Shown: piece by piece, positions 7,524 through 16,308 of the stretch | Layout of the letters: the number at the start of each line of letters is the position of its first letter | Numbering within the stretch: the first letter of the stretch is position 1 | NCBI RefSeq assembly: GCF_943373825.1 | Contig: NZ_CALSBP010000001.1 | Location: forward strand, 620,001-684,000 | DNA: 64,000 bases | Direction: 5' to 3' | Origin: Aquimarina spinulae | GTDB taxonomy: Bacteria > Bacteroidota > Bacteroidia > Flavobacteriales > Flavobacteriaceae | Program-made: the position numbers and the translations under genes | The notes under the pieces: generated by a model | Told to the model about the DNA's origin: nothing | Database searches by the model: none | The model's input: only the letters and a program-made list of their open reading frames with translations

Positions 7524-8213
7524 ATTGCTTCAATTCTAATGCTAACCATCTTTATTGGTAGTTGTGAAAAAGAAGATAGCAATCTTGATATATATGATCA
7601 AGAAATGAAGGAAGTTCCTTCAGAAACCGTTTTAAATAAAGGAAATGAGAATAATAAAGCTACAAATGTTGCAGTTAACAAGTCTTCTAAATTATGGAAA
7701 ATTCTAAAATACGTACCAGGTAAAGTTATTGTTGAAAATGGACAAACTATTCCGGAAGTAGGTGTTGATATAATTGCAGAAGGATACCACCCTAATTTTC
7801 TTTTTTGGTTAGTAGACGGCTGTTTTGAAATTGTAGGGTCTGACGAAGAACAAAAGGTAACAATCAAAAGAGTCAATAAAAATGAGGGAAATATTTATTA
7901 TACATATATGGAAAATAATAGTATCATGGCAAGTCATAGAAAGTTTGTTGCTATTCCCCCAGATCATTCTTCAACACCATGCCCAAGCAGTGGACATACA
8001 ATGATAGAGCAAATTTTTAATTCTGTTCTTGATGCCAAGAATTATGATACCAAGTACACGTATAAGTGGAAAGTTGTTCATAACGGCCGTGCCACTTATA
8101 AAACAGGAAGAAGTGTTTTGCTACGTAAAGGAGGATCTACCGTTACCCTTTCTGTATCTAAAAATGGATGCACCACTCAATCAAGTGGACCTAAAAACTA
8201 CTTTGTAAGATAA
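7503..8213 (+). CDS. Tandem lipoprotein family, copy 4
   Basis: The last paralog has 236 residues and is the most divergent. Its lipobox is GSCEKED (Cys21), so the acidic run is broken by Lys. The middle domain has VENGQTIPEVG, a W-to-GCFEIVG core and a RVNKNEG segment close to copy 3. The C-terminal domain (160-236) starts CPSSGHT and keeps the second Cys and the TGRSV strand. A strong terminator hairpin follows at 8254-8284. No homology to any enzyme is visible. Confidence 0.85.
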   Translation: MKKTIFKIASILMLTIFIGSCEKEDSNLDIYDQEMKEVPSETVLNKGNENNKATNVAVNKSSKLWKILKYVPGKVIVENGQTIPEVGVDIIAEGYHPNFLFWLVDGCFEIVGSDEEQKVTIKRVNKNEGNIYYTYMENNSIMASHRKFVAIPPDHSSTPCPSSGHTMIEQIFNSVLDAKNYDTKYTYKWKVVHNGRATYKTGRSVLLRKGGSTVTLSVSKNGCTTQSSGPKNYFVR

Positions 8214-8253
8214 GAGTAGTCTAAATTTGATGTAAACAAAAATTACCCTTATT

Positions 8254-8284
8254 AAACAGGCTGTCTTTTTAGACAGCCTGTTTT
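8254..8284. terminator. Bidirectional Rho-independent terminator
   Basis: A perfect 13-bp stem (AAACAGGCTGTCT with its complement) and a four-T loop, ending in TTTT on the + strand. It separates the convergent lipoprotein array and aminotransferase operon. Confidence 0.85.
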
Positions 8285-8321
8285 GATTATTTTAATGCTT
8301 AAAATTATGACAGGCAGACTG

Positions 8322-9443
8322 CTATGATAAATTAAACCGTTCTTTTAGAGCTTGTTTAACGCGTTCTAAACCCGCCAGGATATATTCTTTGCGTTCTCCA
8401 ATCCCTATTCTGAAATGATGGTCCATCCCATAACAATCTCCTGCCAAAATAAATACACTTTTTTCTGTACGTAACCATTCTGCCAGTTCGGTAGAATTAA
8501 TATCTAAATTGTATTTTATAAATAACATTCCGCCACTCTTTGGGGGTACATATTCAAATAAATCCCCATATTGATCGAGCCATTGCTTTACTACTATTAA
8601 GTTTTCATTAAGCATGGTTCTGTTTCGAGTTAGTATTTCTATACGTTTTTCGGGTCTTAATGCGATCTCACCAATATAATGACTCATTATGCCCGCAGTA
8701 ATAGAGGTATAATCATGATATGCCCATGTATCTGCAATCAGTGTTTCGGGACCTATTAACCACCCTAAACGTAATCCGGGTAGGGCATAGGCTTTAGATA
8801 GTCCACCGTTAACCATAACTTTGTCATACATCCCAATAAAACTTTCTATGATTTCTCCGTTTAATTCGGCTCCACGATATACTTCATCACAATATACCCA
8901 GGCATCTACACGCTTTGCGATAGCTACAATTTCCTGCATTTCTTCAGAAGAAAGTGTGTATCCTGTTGGGTTATTGGGATTACATAGCGCAATCATTTTT
9001 GTTTTTGAAGTGACAAGAGATTTTAATTCTTCGATATCGGGCCTCCATTTGTTTTCTTCACGCAAATGAAATGCCTTGGGGATACACCCCATTTCTTCGG
9101 CAATACCCCAGATCTGCATATAGTTGGGGACCATCATAACCACTTCATCTCCTTTTTCTAGCAGAGTATGACAAGCAATAAAATTCGCTTCAGAAGAGCC
9201 ATTGGTAACCAATACATTCTCCTCATTAGCGCCATTATACATCGCACTAATTCTTTTACGCAATGGGATAGAACCGTTAGTTTGCCCATACCCTAAAACA
9301 GTATTGGTAAGTGTATCTATCTGGTCTTTCTCTAATAGCTCATTAAGAGTGTAGGGATGAAAACCACTTTCTGTTAGATTATAATCTACTGTGTTTTCAA
9401 ATAAGGATTGTACTCTTTCGAGCTCAAAAATTGGAATATTCAT
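8322..9443 (-). CDS. Class I/II PLP-dependent aminotransferase
   Basis: A 373-residue fold-type I aminotransferase with NPNNPTG at residues 155-161, DEVYR at 186-190 and SKAYALPG with PLP-binding Lys217. An Arg near the C-terminus (HFRIGIG) should bind the substrate carboxylate. It is the last gene of a four-gene minus-strand operon, only five bases after the ornithine-cyclodeaminase-family gene. The context suggests it moves an amino group to or from a small amino acid such as aspartate. The exact substrate pair cannot be read from the sequence. Confidence 0.85.
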   Translation of the reverse strand: MNIPIFELERVQSLFENTVDYNLTESGFHPYTLNELLEKDQIDTLTNTVLGYGQTNGSIPLRKRISAMYNGANEENVLVTNGSSEANFIACHTLLEKGDEVVMMVPNYMQIWGIAEEMGCIPKAFHLREENKWRPDIEELKSLVTSKTKMIALCNPNNPTGYTLSSEEMQEIVAIAKRVDAWVYCDEVYRGAELNGEIIESFIGMYDKVMVNGGLSKAYALPGLRLGWLIGPETLIADTWAYHDYTSITAGIMSHYIGEIALRPEKRIEILTRNRTMLNENLIVVKQWLDQYGDLFEYVPPKSGGMLFIKYNLDINSTELAEWLRTEKSVFILAGDCYGMDHHFRIGIGERKEYILAGLERVKQALKERFNLS

Positions 9444-9448
9444 TCTAT

Positions 9449-10405
9449 TTATATTTTGATATTCATGTATGTTTTATAAACAGCTTTTGCAATCATTATA
9501 TCTTGTACTGCAACTCCTGTAAGGTCTACTATTGTTATTTGTTGATCATCGGTGCGTTGTAAGGCAGGGTCTTGAATTGCACTACCAAGCTCCACGATTT
9601 TTTCTTCGGAAATTGCTCCATCTTTAACAGCCCGATATATTTCGCCTCTACTTTTACTTTGCGGAATACTATCTGCAATAACGATATCTGCTTTTTGAAG
9701 CACTTCACTATCAAGTTCTTGTTTGTCTGAAGTGTCAGAGCCTACTGCTGTGATATGAGTACCTGGTAAGATATCTTTTGCGTCAAGCAGTGCGACTTCA
9801 GATGGAGTAGTAGTAACAATTAAAGTACTGTTTTTTGCTACTTCTGCAGGAGTTTTGGCAATATGAATATCAAAATCAGTACTCAATTCTGTGCTAAACT
9901 TCTCTGCATTTTCGGGTGTTCTTCCCCATACCCACACGGTTTTACAAGGATTGTTTTTCTGCAGGAATTGCAACTGTAGTTTTGCCTGGATCCCGGTACC
10001 TATAATACCAATAGCATTTATTTTTTCAGGAGCAAAATATGTGGCTGCCAGAGCACCTGCTGCTGCAGTACGAATATCAGTAAGATATCCTTCATCTAAT
10101 AAAATAGCTACTGGTTGCCCTGTTTTCTGACTAAATATGAGCATCATTCCCTGGCTGGAAGCGATCCCTAATTTTGAATTATTATAAAAACCAGAAGCAA
10201 TTTTGATGACATAAAAATCATCATTTTTTATATATCCATATTTAATATGTACATCCCCGGGAGGATCTTCAAATAATAATTCACCTACAGGCGGAACCAC
10301 CGTTTTTTCATTACTATAGTGTATAAAACCTTCTTTCATAGCTGCAACTACATCTAATGATTGTATACTTTCTTTAATATCTTTTAGATTAATAATAGTC
10401 GCCAT
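9449..10405 (-). CDS. Ornithine cyclodeaminase / mu-crystallin family reductase (EutC/BhcD-like)
   Basis: The 318-residue protein shows the family's N-terminal substrate lobe and a Rossmann segment GIIGTGIQAKLQLQ for NAD(P)H. Members include ornithine cyclodeaminase, alanine dehydrogenases of the archaeal type, the ectoine-use protein EutC, and the iminosuccinate reductase BhcD. The gene overlaps the preceding dehydratase gene by 17 bases, the pairing seen for eutB-eutC and for bhcB/bhcD. I infer reduction of an imino acid made by that dehydratase, for example iminosuccinate to aspartate. No eutD, eutE or bhcC homolog is present in the window. Confidence 0.75.
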   Translation of the reverse strand: MATIINLKDIKESIQSLDVVAAMKEGFIHYSNEKTVVPPVGELLFEDPPGDVHIKYGYIKNDDFYVIKIASGFYNNSKLGIASSQGMMLIFSQKTGQPVAILLDEGYLTDIRTAAAGALAATYFAPEKINAIGIIGTGIQAKLQLQFLQKNNPCKTVWVWGRTPENAEKFSTELSTDFDIHIAKTPAEVAKNSTLIVTTTPSEVALLDAKDILPGTHITAVGSDTSDKQELDSEVLQKADIVIADSIPQSKSRGEIYRAVKDGAISEEKIVELGSAIQDPALQRTDDQQITIVDLTGVAVQDIMIAKAVYKTYMNIKI

Positions 10406-11354
10406 ACTTTACCATTATTTGAGTTAATAATTGATTATCTATTTTTTTTCCTGTTAGTACCAGAACTACATTTTTGCCATGATACGCTTTGTTTTGTAAT
10501 AGTGCTGCTACCGGCAAAGCAGCGGTAGGTTCAATTTCTACTTTATGATATTTCAGCATAAAAGCCACAGCTTTTTTAATATCTTCTTCTTCAATGATCT
10601 CAAAACCCGACAAGTGTTTTTTACAAATATCATAAGTGATGGCATTATTTTCAATTCCGCCAGCAGATGCATCTGCGATAGTGGATAAAGTACTGGGAGG
10701 AACGATACCATTTTGTTTTATGGACAAATACATTTCTGATGCATTTTTGGGTTGACAACCAATGACTGAAACATTATCATTAGTACTAAAGTAAGTACTT
10801 ACCCCAGATGCCAGTCCACCACCACCAACAGGAGTTAAAATAGTATCTACTTCTGGTACTTGTTCTTCTATTTCAACAGCGATAGTACCTTGCCCTTTAA
10901 TAATTTCTAGGTCATTATAGGGGTGAATTAAAACACCGTTGATGTCTTTTGCATAGGCTGTTGCTTTTTCCTCAGTTTCCAGACTATTTTCACCATAGAA
11001 AATAACTCTCATCCCATATTGCTCAAGAGCTTTTATTTTTGCGTCACTTGTTTTCTTTGGAAGGAATAAAACACCTTTGAATCCAAATTTTTCTGAGGCA
11101 TACCCAAATGCTGCAGCATGATTTCCGGTAGATGCTGCAACAAAAGTTTTGTCAAAAATACTTTTGTCTAAACTACGTATTTTAGTAAGAACCCCTCGTA
11201 TTTTAAACGATCCCGTGTATTGCAAAAATTCCATTTTAAGAAAGACATTTGCTCCAGATATTTTGCTTAACTCCGGAGAATGTGCCATAGGTGTTCTATT
11301 CAAATCAGGCTTGCTAATTTTGTAAGCATCGATTATGTCTGTAGCATGTATCAT
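10389..11354 (-). CDS. Threonine/hydroxyaspartate dehydratase-like PLP enzyme (EutB/BhcB-like)
   Basis: A 321-residue fold-type II PLP enzyme with TGSFKIRG (PLP-binding Lys51), the STGNHAAAFG loop and the GGGGLASG phosphate-binding loop. It ends without the ACT regulatory domain of biosynthetic threonine dehydratase (IlvA), so a catabolic role is more likely. Length and pairing with the next gene fit EutB and beta-hydroxyaspartate dehydratase BhcB. Its ATG shares one base with the stop codon of the upstream protease gene (TAATG), which implies translational coupling. Serine/threonine dehydratase or racemase activity are alternatives. Confidence 0.78.
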   Translation of the reverse strand: MIHATDIIDAYKISKPDLNRTPMAHSPELSKISGANVFLKMEFLQYTGSFKIRGVLTKIRSLDKSIFDKTFVAASTGNHAAAFGYASEKFGFKGVLFLPKKTSDAKIKALEQYGMRVIFYGENSLETEEKATAYAKDINGVLIHPYNDLEIIKGQGTIAVEIEEQVPEVDTILTPVGGGGLASGVSTYFSTNDNVSVIGCQPKNASEMYLSIKQNGIVPPSTLSTIADASAGGIENNAITYDICKKHLSGFEIIEEEDIKKAVAFMLKYHKVEIEPTAALPVAALLQNKAYHGKNVVLVLTGKKIDNQLLTQIMVKYGDYY

Positions 11355-12835
11355 TACTTTGAATTTGGAAAATTTTGATCTATCGCTTCAATAGATTTCT
11401 GGATTAATTTTGCTACATTTTTATAGTATTCTGGATTTGTATCTTCGATATCATCGGTTGCCTGGTGATAACCTGGGTGGTCTTCTTCACTAAAAGTGAT
11501 ATTAGGGATTCCTTTCCTGAAAAAAGGACCATTGTCAGAAGAAAACATCCAATAGTCTTTGGTTTTATCCTCTGGATCATCATGCCCATAAGAAACGGTT
11601 AACGGGCTATCTTTTGCAATACTTTCGATTATAGGTTTAAACTGTGGATAAGGGTATGTACCAACCACATATATTTCGTTTTTAGGATTACGGCTAATCA
11701 TATCCATATTGATATTGAGTTTGATATCGGATAATAAAATCGGTGGGTTATCTACAAAATGTTTAGAACCAAATAGCCCTAATTCTTCGGCATCAAAAGC
11801 AGCAAAAAGAATAGAATGCTGAGGTTGGTTTTTAGAAAAATATTTAGCTAAGATCAATAGGGCAGAAGTACCAGATGCATTATCATCTGCACCATTGTAT
11901 ATCGTATCGTTTATAATACCAAGATGATCATAATGCGCACCAATAACAATATATTTCTTGGGATATGTTTTTCCTTTTACATAACCTATAAAATTAGTAC
12001 CTGCTCTCTCTTTTTTGGCTTTTCTATCTTTAAAAGTAAAGTGAGAATCGTAATCGGGATCTAATTTTTCTAAACCGATATTTTTAAAATACGACCTGAT
12101 AAAATCTTGAGCTTTTTGATTATTTCCTGTACCTCTTCCCAAATACTGATCTGATGATATTTGTTTTTGAATATCTAATAATTCGGTTGTTTCTATTCCC
12201 GAATCCGTTACTACATCATATTTTTTTATTTCGTTAGCTGTCATCCAGTGAATACTATCCGCAGGAGCTGCTTCTAATGTATACCAATAAAAAGCTGTAG
12301 GAATATTCATTTCGATATAGTAGTCTACATATTTTTTATGCTCTTGATGATCTTTAGGGAAATCTAGTGCTACACTATCTTCTCCCGACCAGGAATGCAC
12401 ACCCAGTTTAGCTGTAGCGTGAATATTTCGTTTTTCTCCAGCCAAAAACATATCTGTTCCGCCAGAAGCTACCATTCCGTTTTCGGGGATGTAAGTGTTT
12501 ATATGATGCTTCCTGATTTCACGAGAAGCCAGAAGATTTATTTCATCGTCTATAGATCCCGGAACTTCCTCCATTACCAACGTGGTTACTTTTGGATTTT
12601 CGAACAGAACTTCTTTAATATCATGTAGCGTATTAGAATAAATAACACCATTCATATATAGGGTGTCTTTTGTAGTTTGGTTTTCTTTAAAATAGAATTC
12701 TGCTACTTGATCGCCTTCCATTTTCATCAATATCTTTTGCCCAAAAGATGTGGTATATAAAATTTGAGGAAAGAAATACAAAGTGGCAACAGAAATAATA
12801 ATAATTGCCACAAATGCGATGATAACTTTTTTCAT
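11354..12835 (-). CDS. ClpP/COG3904-like domain fused to an M28 aminopeptidase
   Basis: This 493-residue protein has an N-terminal membrane anchor (about residues 4-22). Residues 60-215 resemble the periplasmic ClpP/SppA-fold family COG3904: EEVPGSIDDEI, then VASGGTDMFLAGEKR with a candidate nucleophile Ser124, then KLGVHSW with His147. Residues 240-490 are an M28 zinc aminopeptidase with H301-x-D303, D317, E350/E351, D378 and H457, so all metal ligands are present. I infer a periplasmic or surface peptidase with two hydrolase-type domains. It heads the operon with the amino-acid enzymes, which suggests it supplies their substrate from peptides. Confidence 0.75.
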   Translation of the reverse strand: MKKVIIAFVAIIIISVATLYFFPQILYTTSFGQKILMKMEGDQVAEFYFKENQTTKDTLYMNGVIYSNTLHDIKEVLFENPKVTTLVMEEVPGSIDDEINLLASREIRKHHINTYIPENGMVASGGTDMFLAGEKRNIHATAKLGVHSWSGEDSVALDFPKDHQEHKKYVDYYIEMNIPTAFYWYTLEAAPADSIHWMTANEIKKYDVVTDSGIETTELLDIQKQISSDQYLGRGTGNNQKAQDFIRSYFKNIGLEKLDPDYDSHFTFKDRKAKKERAGTNFIGYVKGKTYPKKYIVIGAHYDHLGIINDTIYNGADDNASGTSALLILAKYFSKNQPQHSILFAAFDAEELGLFGSKHFVDNPPILLSDIKLNINMDMISRNPKNEIYVVGTYPYPQFKPIIESIAKDSPLTVSYGHDDPEDKTKDYWMFSSDNGPFFRKGIPNITFSEEDHPGYHQATDDIEDTNPEYYKNVAKLIQKSIEAIDQNFPNSK

Positions 12836-12871
12836 AATAGTAATATGTTAATTAATACCAGATGTAATAAA

Positions 12872-12924
12872 AAAACCTCCGTACACCAAACCAACTTTTG
12901 TTGATTAAGGTATACGGAGGTTTT
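12872..12924 (-). terminator. Rho-independent terminator after the 13101 gene
   Basis: A 12-bp stem (AAAACCTCCGTA and complement) extended by three pairs after one mismatch, with a small inner CAAC/GTTG hairpin. On the minus strand it is followed by seven T. Confidence 0.8.
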
Positions 12925-13100
12925 CCGTAAGAAATTCACTTGCTTTTCCGATGTTCTTCCTTAAGCTAAAAAACAAGAGTGTAACATACTGTTACTGTAT
13001 TTCTATCTATACAAAGATAGAAAAAAAAATATTTAAGTAGATAAAAATTAGAAATATAGCTCCTAAATGTTTGTTTTGGTAAGTGAAATTTTGTAGGATA

Positions 13101-13538
13101 TCATTTTTTTTGAATAAAATAAATATCTACATAATCAGTTACTTCACTACAAGGATTACTCATTTCCTGGAGTCTCCAGTATTTTCTATTTCCCTTTACT
13201 TTAAAATTGAATTCTCCTTCTCTTTTACAAGGTTTTCCGTTGTTTATAAAATCTACCTGGGTCTCAATAGTCCCATTAAATACAAGGTGCTTTGCAGAGG
13301 CAGGAGTAATGGTACCTTTAATTTTTAAGAAATCACTATTTTCTTTGCTATTTTGATGGCCTTCTATTGTGTACACATTGTCTTTATCCGTTTTTTCGAT
13401 TTTGGTAGTTCCAAAATAATCCCATGAAATCCATTGAACAGACAGATAGTGATTACCGACCAGAATTTTATCTAAGTCGTTCTGCGAAAAAGAAAATAAT
13501 GGTAAGGATACTAAAAGAATTAAAACTATTTTTTTCAT
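13101..13538 (-). CDS. Secreted hypothetical protein
   Basis: The 145-residue product has a cleavable signal peptide (hydrophobic residues 4-17, cleavage near FSFSQ). The mature part is beta-rich with two Cys (in KPCKRE and NPCSEV) that may form a disulfide. I do not recognise the family; similar small secreted proteins are common in flavobacteria. It stands alone, followed by its own terminator at 12872-12924. Confidence 0.7.
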   Translation of the reverse strand: MKKIVLILLVSLPLFSFSQNDLDKILVGNHYLSVQWISWDYFGTTKIEKTDKDNVYTIEGHQNSKENSDFLKIKGTITPASAKHLVFNGTIETQVDFINNGKPCKREGEFNFKVKGNRKYWRLQEMSNPCSEVTDYVDIYFIQKK

Positions 13539-13698
13539 GCGTTCTCACATTAATAATTGATATACTTCTTGATTACTACAAACATCTTTGAATCAAAGAT
13601 AGATATCATGAGTAATTTATAGTACCTTGTTTTCAGTGAAATCATTACGTTGATAACTTCTTGATAGTGTTTGGAAATTGTTTTCTACGACATTATTT

Positions 13699-14475
13699 TT
13701 ATAACATTTTTCCTAAAATTTCTTTCATCATTTTGGCAGCCAGAAATGCTGTCATATTCTGAAAATCCCTATTAGGATTGTATTCTACGATATCGGCACC
13801 AACAATTTCGCCTTTTATATTGTGAATTAAATCAATTACTTGTCTAGATGATAGACCTCCTGGTTCATGATGCGAAACTCCAGGCGCATAAGCCGGGTCA
13901 AAACCATCCATATCCAGTGAGATATATATGGGATTATCAAATTGAGATATTTTGTTTACATCGAGGTTTTTCATTTGATGAATTTCGACATTAAATTTTT
14001 CTGCCTGTTCTGCCTGATGGGTATTTAATGTTCTAATCCCCACCTGAACTAACCTGGCGGCGAATCCATTTTCCATAATTCTTGCAAAAGGACAAGCATG
14101 GGAGTATTTGTCACCTTCAAAGTTATCATACAAATCAGAATGCGCGTCGATATGTAAAATATCTAATTTCGGATATTTTTTATGATATGCTTTAATAATA
14201 GGAAATGTAATAGAATGATCCCCTCCCAAGGTAAAAACTTTTGTTTCAGATGCTAAATGATTTGAAGTTATGGTCTCTATCTCAAAATAATCTGAAATAT
14301 CAAAATCTCCTTTATCGGTTATTCGGGAATCTTCGATTGTGATTCCGTTTTCGGTAAATAAATTAAGCGAACCACAGTGTAATGCTTCTCTAATTAATGG
14401 GGGAGCAAGTCCTGGACCTTGTTGAAAAGAGGACTTTTTATCAAATTGTATTCCTTGTATAGCAATTTTACTCAT
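13699..14475 (-). CDS. Ureohydrolase (agmatinase/arginase/formimidoylglutamase family)
   Basis: The 258-residue protein carries all manganese-binding motifs of the ureohydrolase superfamily: GGDHS (His87), DAHSD (Asp110, His112, Asp114) and DMDGFDP (Asp188, Asp190). These enzymes release urea or formamide from guanidino or formimino compounds. It is somewhat shorter than typical SpeB (about 300), missing the N-terminal extension. Agmatinase, arginase and formimidoylglutamase cannot be told apart from motifs alone. It lies 12 bases after the ketopantoate-reductase-like gene, so the two are likely co-transcribed. Confidence 0.85.
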   Translation of the reverse strand: MSKIAIQGIQFDKKSSFQQGPGLAPPLIREALHCGSLNLFTENGITIEDSRITDKGDFDISDYFEIETITSNHLASETKVFTLGGDHSITFPIIKAYHKKYPKLDILHIDAHSDLYDNFEGDKYSHACPFARIMENGFAARLVQVGIRTLNTHQAEQAEKFNVEIHQMKNLDVNKISQFDNPIYISLDMDGFDPAYAPGVSHHEPGGLSSRQVIDLIHNIKGEIVGADIVEYNPNRDFQNMTAFLAAKMMKEILGKML

Positions 14476-14487
14476 TTATTTTAGGTA

Positions 14488-15360
14488 TTAATTCTGATTT
14501 ATTTGCCTGAGTAATTTACAAATAGTATCGTTAATTGGTGTCGCAATTTTATTTTTTAGAGCCACCTTTTCAATCGCTCCGTTTTTTGCATTAACTTCTA
14601 TGATGTTTCCGAATAATCGATCTGATAGCATTGAGCTTCCTTTTGTTTTAGAGTACGTAGCTATTTTATGTAATATTTCAGGCTCGAAACTACTTTCAAT
14701 CATAGCCCCATCGGACTTTGCTACTTCAATTCCTTCTCTCAATAGATTTTTAAAGAGATCAACGATTTCCTGATTTTCGAAAACAGAACATGTTCTTCCG
14801 GTTAAGCATAGTATGGATCCCAGTGCAGAACTTTCTATTAATTTTTTCCAATTTTCAGTTTTGTAATCTAGTACTTCTATTATTTGCACATCATTTTTGG
14901 TGAAAAGCTCTCTAAATCGTTTTGCTAATTCACTTTTTTGGACTTTAAGTGTTGGTTTTGAAAATTGTAAGTAATAATTATCCTCTATAGGTTGAGTTGG
15001 ACAATCAATCATACATTCCAAAATATTTTTATCTGTGGTAAAAGGCGTAATAGGTGCTTTTAATTCTATACCGTTTCTTATAACAGCTACTTTAGTATTC
15101 GTTCCAATTAATTGTGCCAATTTATCATTAGCAGTGTCAAAATGATATTCTTTTAAGCATATAAGTAACCAATCTAGTTCTTCTGATCTTTCTTTTTTAG
15201 AATTGATAGGTATTTCTATTTTTTCATCTTGAAATTGTATTTTGATTTTTGATTTAGGGGTTCTGGTATAATAGAATATTTCGTTTTCGGGATGTGCTAC
15301 TAATATCCGTGACATTACAGAACCTATTGCACCAAGACCGAGTATTCCAATTTTTCTCAT
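14488..15360 (-). CDS. Ketopantoate reductase-like (ApbA/PanE family) oxidoreductase
   Basis: The 290-residue product starts with a Rossmann fold (GLGAIGSVMSRIL) and has the two-domain layout of ApbA/PanE 2-dehydropantoate 2-reductases, including the C-terminal helical domain with ENWKKLIESSALGSI, which holds the family Lys. True PanE makes pantoate for coenzyme A. No panB or panC is near, and the partner gene is a ureohydrolase, so another 2-oxoacid may be the substrate. Confidence 0.75.
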   Translation of the reverse strand: MRKIGILGLGAIGSVMSRILVAHPENEIFYYTRTPKSKIKIQFQDEKIEIPINSKKERSEELDWLLICLKEYHFDTANDKLAQLIGTNTKVAVIRNGIELKAPITPFTTDKNILECMIDCPTQPIEDNYYLQFSKPTLKVQKSELAKRFRELFTKNDVQIIEVLDYKTENWKKLIESSALGSILCLTGRTCSVFENQEIVDLFKNLLREGIEVAKSDGAMIESSFEPEILHKIATYSKTKGSSMLSDRLFGNIIEVNAKNGAIEKVALKNKIATPINDTICKLLRQINQN

Positions 15361-15433
15361 GTATTGTTTTTTATTATGAATAGGTTAAAAAATAGAGTTT
15401 AAATCTACCTTAAAATCACCCTGTATTAACTAA

Positions 15434-16270
15434 TTATATTTGTTGTGTATTGTAACTTAGAATTTGTTGTTCAATAATTTTAATTACTTTTTTAGACCAA
15501 AGCATTTTAAAATGTCCAGTCCCTTCTATTTCAATAAATTTAGAGTTCTTAAATAAGGAACTTACCGATTTAGTTTTTTCTATTGGGATTATTTTATCAT
15601 ATTTATCATGAATGAATGTTACATCTTTCATTTCTATATCTTTAATAACAGTACCGACTTTAAATGTTACAGGGTCGTACTTTGTTGTCGTTTTTTTTAT
15701 TTTATTAATCAATAATTTAGTGGTCTCAGTTGTTAAACCAAATTGAATAACAGCAAGTCCAATAAATTCTAAAAACCTGCTAGGGGTCGTTAATATAATC
15801 ATTTGGTTTATTTTATATTTTAATGTACTCATAGCTGTAAAGGCAAGTACAGAACCCATTGAATGTGTAATTATTAAATCGTATTTGTCTTTTTCTAAAA
15901 ACAATTTTACGACATCAGACATTTCAAAAAAACTTGTTTTCTTCTTTGTACTGGCTCCATGACAAGGGCCATCAAAACTTATAACTTGGTATCCGTTTTT
16001 TGTCAATTCAGGAATGATTGCTCCAAAATTAGAAGCTCTTCCTCCCCATCCATGTATCAATAATGCTTTCTTATTTCCGTTTCCCCATGTATAGGTCTTA
16101 ATATTAAATTTTTTAAACCGAATTATGCTTTCCGTAGCAATTTCTAATATCGATTTTTCAAATGCTCTTATTTTCCTGTTTTTGGGTTTTGAAATAAAAT
16201 TAAATGCTATTTGTGCAGTTAATCTTGGAGATATCTTCTGTAAGATGTTAAGTGCTTTTTTTAAATTCAT
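15434..16270 (-). CDS. Alpha/beta hydrolase
   Basis: A 278-residue alpha/beta hydrolase without signal peptide. The oxyanion HGWGGR (about residue 73), the nucleophile elbow THSMGS with Ser137, an acid in IHDKYDKI and the catalytic His in GTGHFKM are all in order. The substrate is unknown. It follows a Crp/Fnr regulator gene by 38 bases on the same strand, so the pair is probably one regulator-enzyme unit. Confidence 0.82.
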   Translation of the reverse strand: MNLKKALNILQKISPRLTAQIAFNFISKPKNRKIRAFEKSILEIATESIIRFKKFNIKTYTWGNGNKKALLIHGWGGRASNFGAIIPELTKNGYQVISFDGPCHGASTKKKTSFFEMSDVVKLFLEKDKYDLIITHSMGSVLAFTAMSTLKYKINQMIILTTPSRFLEFIGLAVIQFGLTTETTKLLINKIKKTTTKYDPVTFKVGTVIKDIEMKDVTFIHDKYDKIIPIEKTKSVSSLFKNSKFIEIEGTGHFKMLWSKKVIKIIEQQILSYNTQQI

Positions 16271-16308
16271 TTGATAGGTTATTGATAACCTTACAAAAAT
16301 CTATCATT

